A stretch of 6,412 nt of DNA, taken from positions 1 through 6,412 of the forward strand of contig JAQVPE010000049.1 in NCBI GenBank assembly GCA_028702245.1. The letters run 5' to 3'. Positions 5,959 to 6,412 of this stretch are shown here, piece by piece (the stretch's first letter is position 1; every line of letters starts with the position of its first letter). The notes beneath the pieces were generated by a model that saw only the letters and a program-made list of their open reading frames with translations, was not told where the DNA came from and did no database searches. A program made the position numbers and the translations under genes. Source of the stretch: Candidatus Izemoplasmatales bacterium (GTDB taxonomy: Bacteria > Bacillota_I > Bacilli_A > Izemoplasmatales > Hujiaoplasmataceae).

Positions 5959-5974
5959 GCGGATTGTCGTTGAG

Positions 5975-5998
5975 AAAAAATACGCCGTTTGGCGTATT
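5975..5998 (-). terminator. Intrinsic terminator of the potD-like gene
   Basis: Read on -, AATACGCC (5998-5991 in complement) pairs with GGCGTATT (5986-5979) around a four-base loop, eight perfect pairs, running into six T (5980-5975). It starts just after the TGA at 6004-6002 and isolates the upstream gene from the nusB operon. On + the hairpin is followed by TTCG, so it acts in one direction only. Confidence 0.5.
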
Positions 5999-6001
5999 CG
6001 T

Positions 6002-6412
6002 TCAATCAGCGTTTTTAGCCCGTTGGAGAATGTTGACGATTGCATCTGAGCGTTCATCGGAACCGTAAACGTACATTTGTCGGAATGTCCCTTCGGGGAA
6101 AGGATCGAAGTTTGTGGCCAAACCGCCAAAATCGGTTTCGATTTGTTCGAAGATCTGATCATAGATCAAGTCATAGGGAGGAGCATAACCGATGTATTCA
6201 TAGTTGATCAGGGCGACATCTTCTCTGAGGAGATAATCGATGAACTGGTGGGCAAGCGGGACGTTGCCTGCGATTGACGGGATCACCATCGCGTCCATCC
6301 AGACATTAGTCGTTTCGGGGACATAGAAGCCGAAGTTGATCTCGCGTTCATCTTCGATGGCCGCATAATACTCTGAGAAGTAATCTCCCGAAAATACAAG
6401 GGCCAAATCAAG
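6002..6412 (-). CDS. potD: Polyamine ABC transporter substrate-binding protein (PotD type), C-terminal part
   Basis: The 5' part lies beyond the right edge; 136 residues are visible and the first visible codon (CTT) is internal. The sequence matches the C-terminal lobe of the spermidine/putrescine-binding family: ALVFSGDYF (4-12), NFGFYVPETTNVWMDAMVIPS (26-46), AHQFIDYLLREDVALINYEYIGYAPP (54-79). Trp38 and Asp40 in VWMDAM correspond to the Trp-x-Asp pair that contacts the polyamine in E. coli PotD as I recall it. The Trp of the earlier W-N/S-G motif is Phe here, which may alter ligand preference. Such proteins deliver polyamines outside the membrane to PotABC. Whether this is a free lipoprotein or the end of a PotC-PotD fusion, as in some mollicute relatives, cannot be told because the N-terminus is missing. 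It ends with TGA followed at once by a terminator, so it is probably the last gene of its own operon. Confidence 0.5.
   Translation of the reverse strand, partial: LDLALVFSGDYFSEYYAAIEDEREINFGFYVPETTNVWMDAMVIPSIAGNVPLAHQFIDYLLREDVALINYEYIGYAPPYDLIYDQIFEQIETDFGGLATNFDPFPEGTFRQMYVYGSDERSDAIVNILQRAKNAD

Noticed and set aside
5923..6162. 79-codon open frame on - spanning the nusB promoter and potD terminator
   Set aside because: It overlaps the potD-like coding end in another frame and runs through a terminator and promoter; no family resemblance.

Overview
The window looks like a low-to-moderate-GC Gram-positive chromosome, most likely from Bacillota or the Mycoplasmatota/Erysipelotrichia side of that assemblage. 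The protein families, the strong AGGAGG-like ribosome sites, the TTG starts and the compact nusB-xseA-xseB-dxs-recN order fit that group; the exact lineage is inference. The standard bacterial code is in use. TGA ends several genes at the family-typical length (xseB, the potD-like gene), and tryptophan is written TGG, so this is not a TGA=Trp mollicute.

Layout, left to right. (1) The 3' end of ispH on the + strand, the last enzyme of the MEP isoprenoid pathway. (2) A 55-residue single-pass membrane protein of unknown function, also on +, with its own TATAAT box and ribosome site. (3) A bidirectional intrinsic terminator separating the + genes from the convergent - strand operon. (4) On the - strand, read right to left, the five-gene operon nusB, xseA, xseB, dxs, recN, with gaps of only 12, 6, 4 and 12 bases. 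It appears to be driven by an extended -10 promoter upstream of nusB. (5) An intrinsic terminator and then the 3' end of a polyamine-binding-protein gene (potD type), also on -, which is a separate transcription unit.

The operon joins transcription antitermination (NusB), exonuclease VII (XseA and XseB), the first MEP enzyme (DXS) and the recombination/repair ATPase RecN. It is a trimmed version of the familiar Bacillota cluster, which usually also carries folD, ispA, a TlyA-type methyltransferase and argR between these genes. With ispH and dxs both present, the organism clearly makes isoprenoid precursors by the MEP route.

This is mostly an ordinary housekeeping region. I see no mobile element, CRISPR array, RNA gene or defence system. 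Points worth a second look: an A7 slippery run at the xseB-dxs junction, a divergent motif next to the predicted catalytic glutamate of DXS, the small unannotated membrane protein, and a strong excess of GATC.
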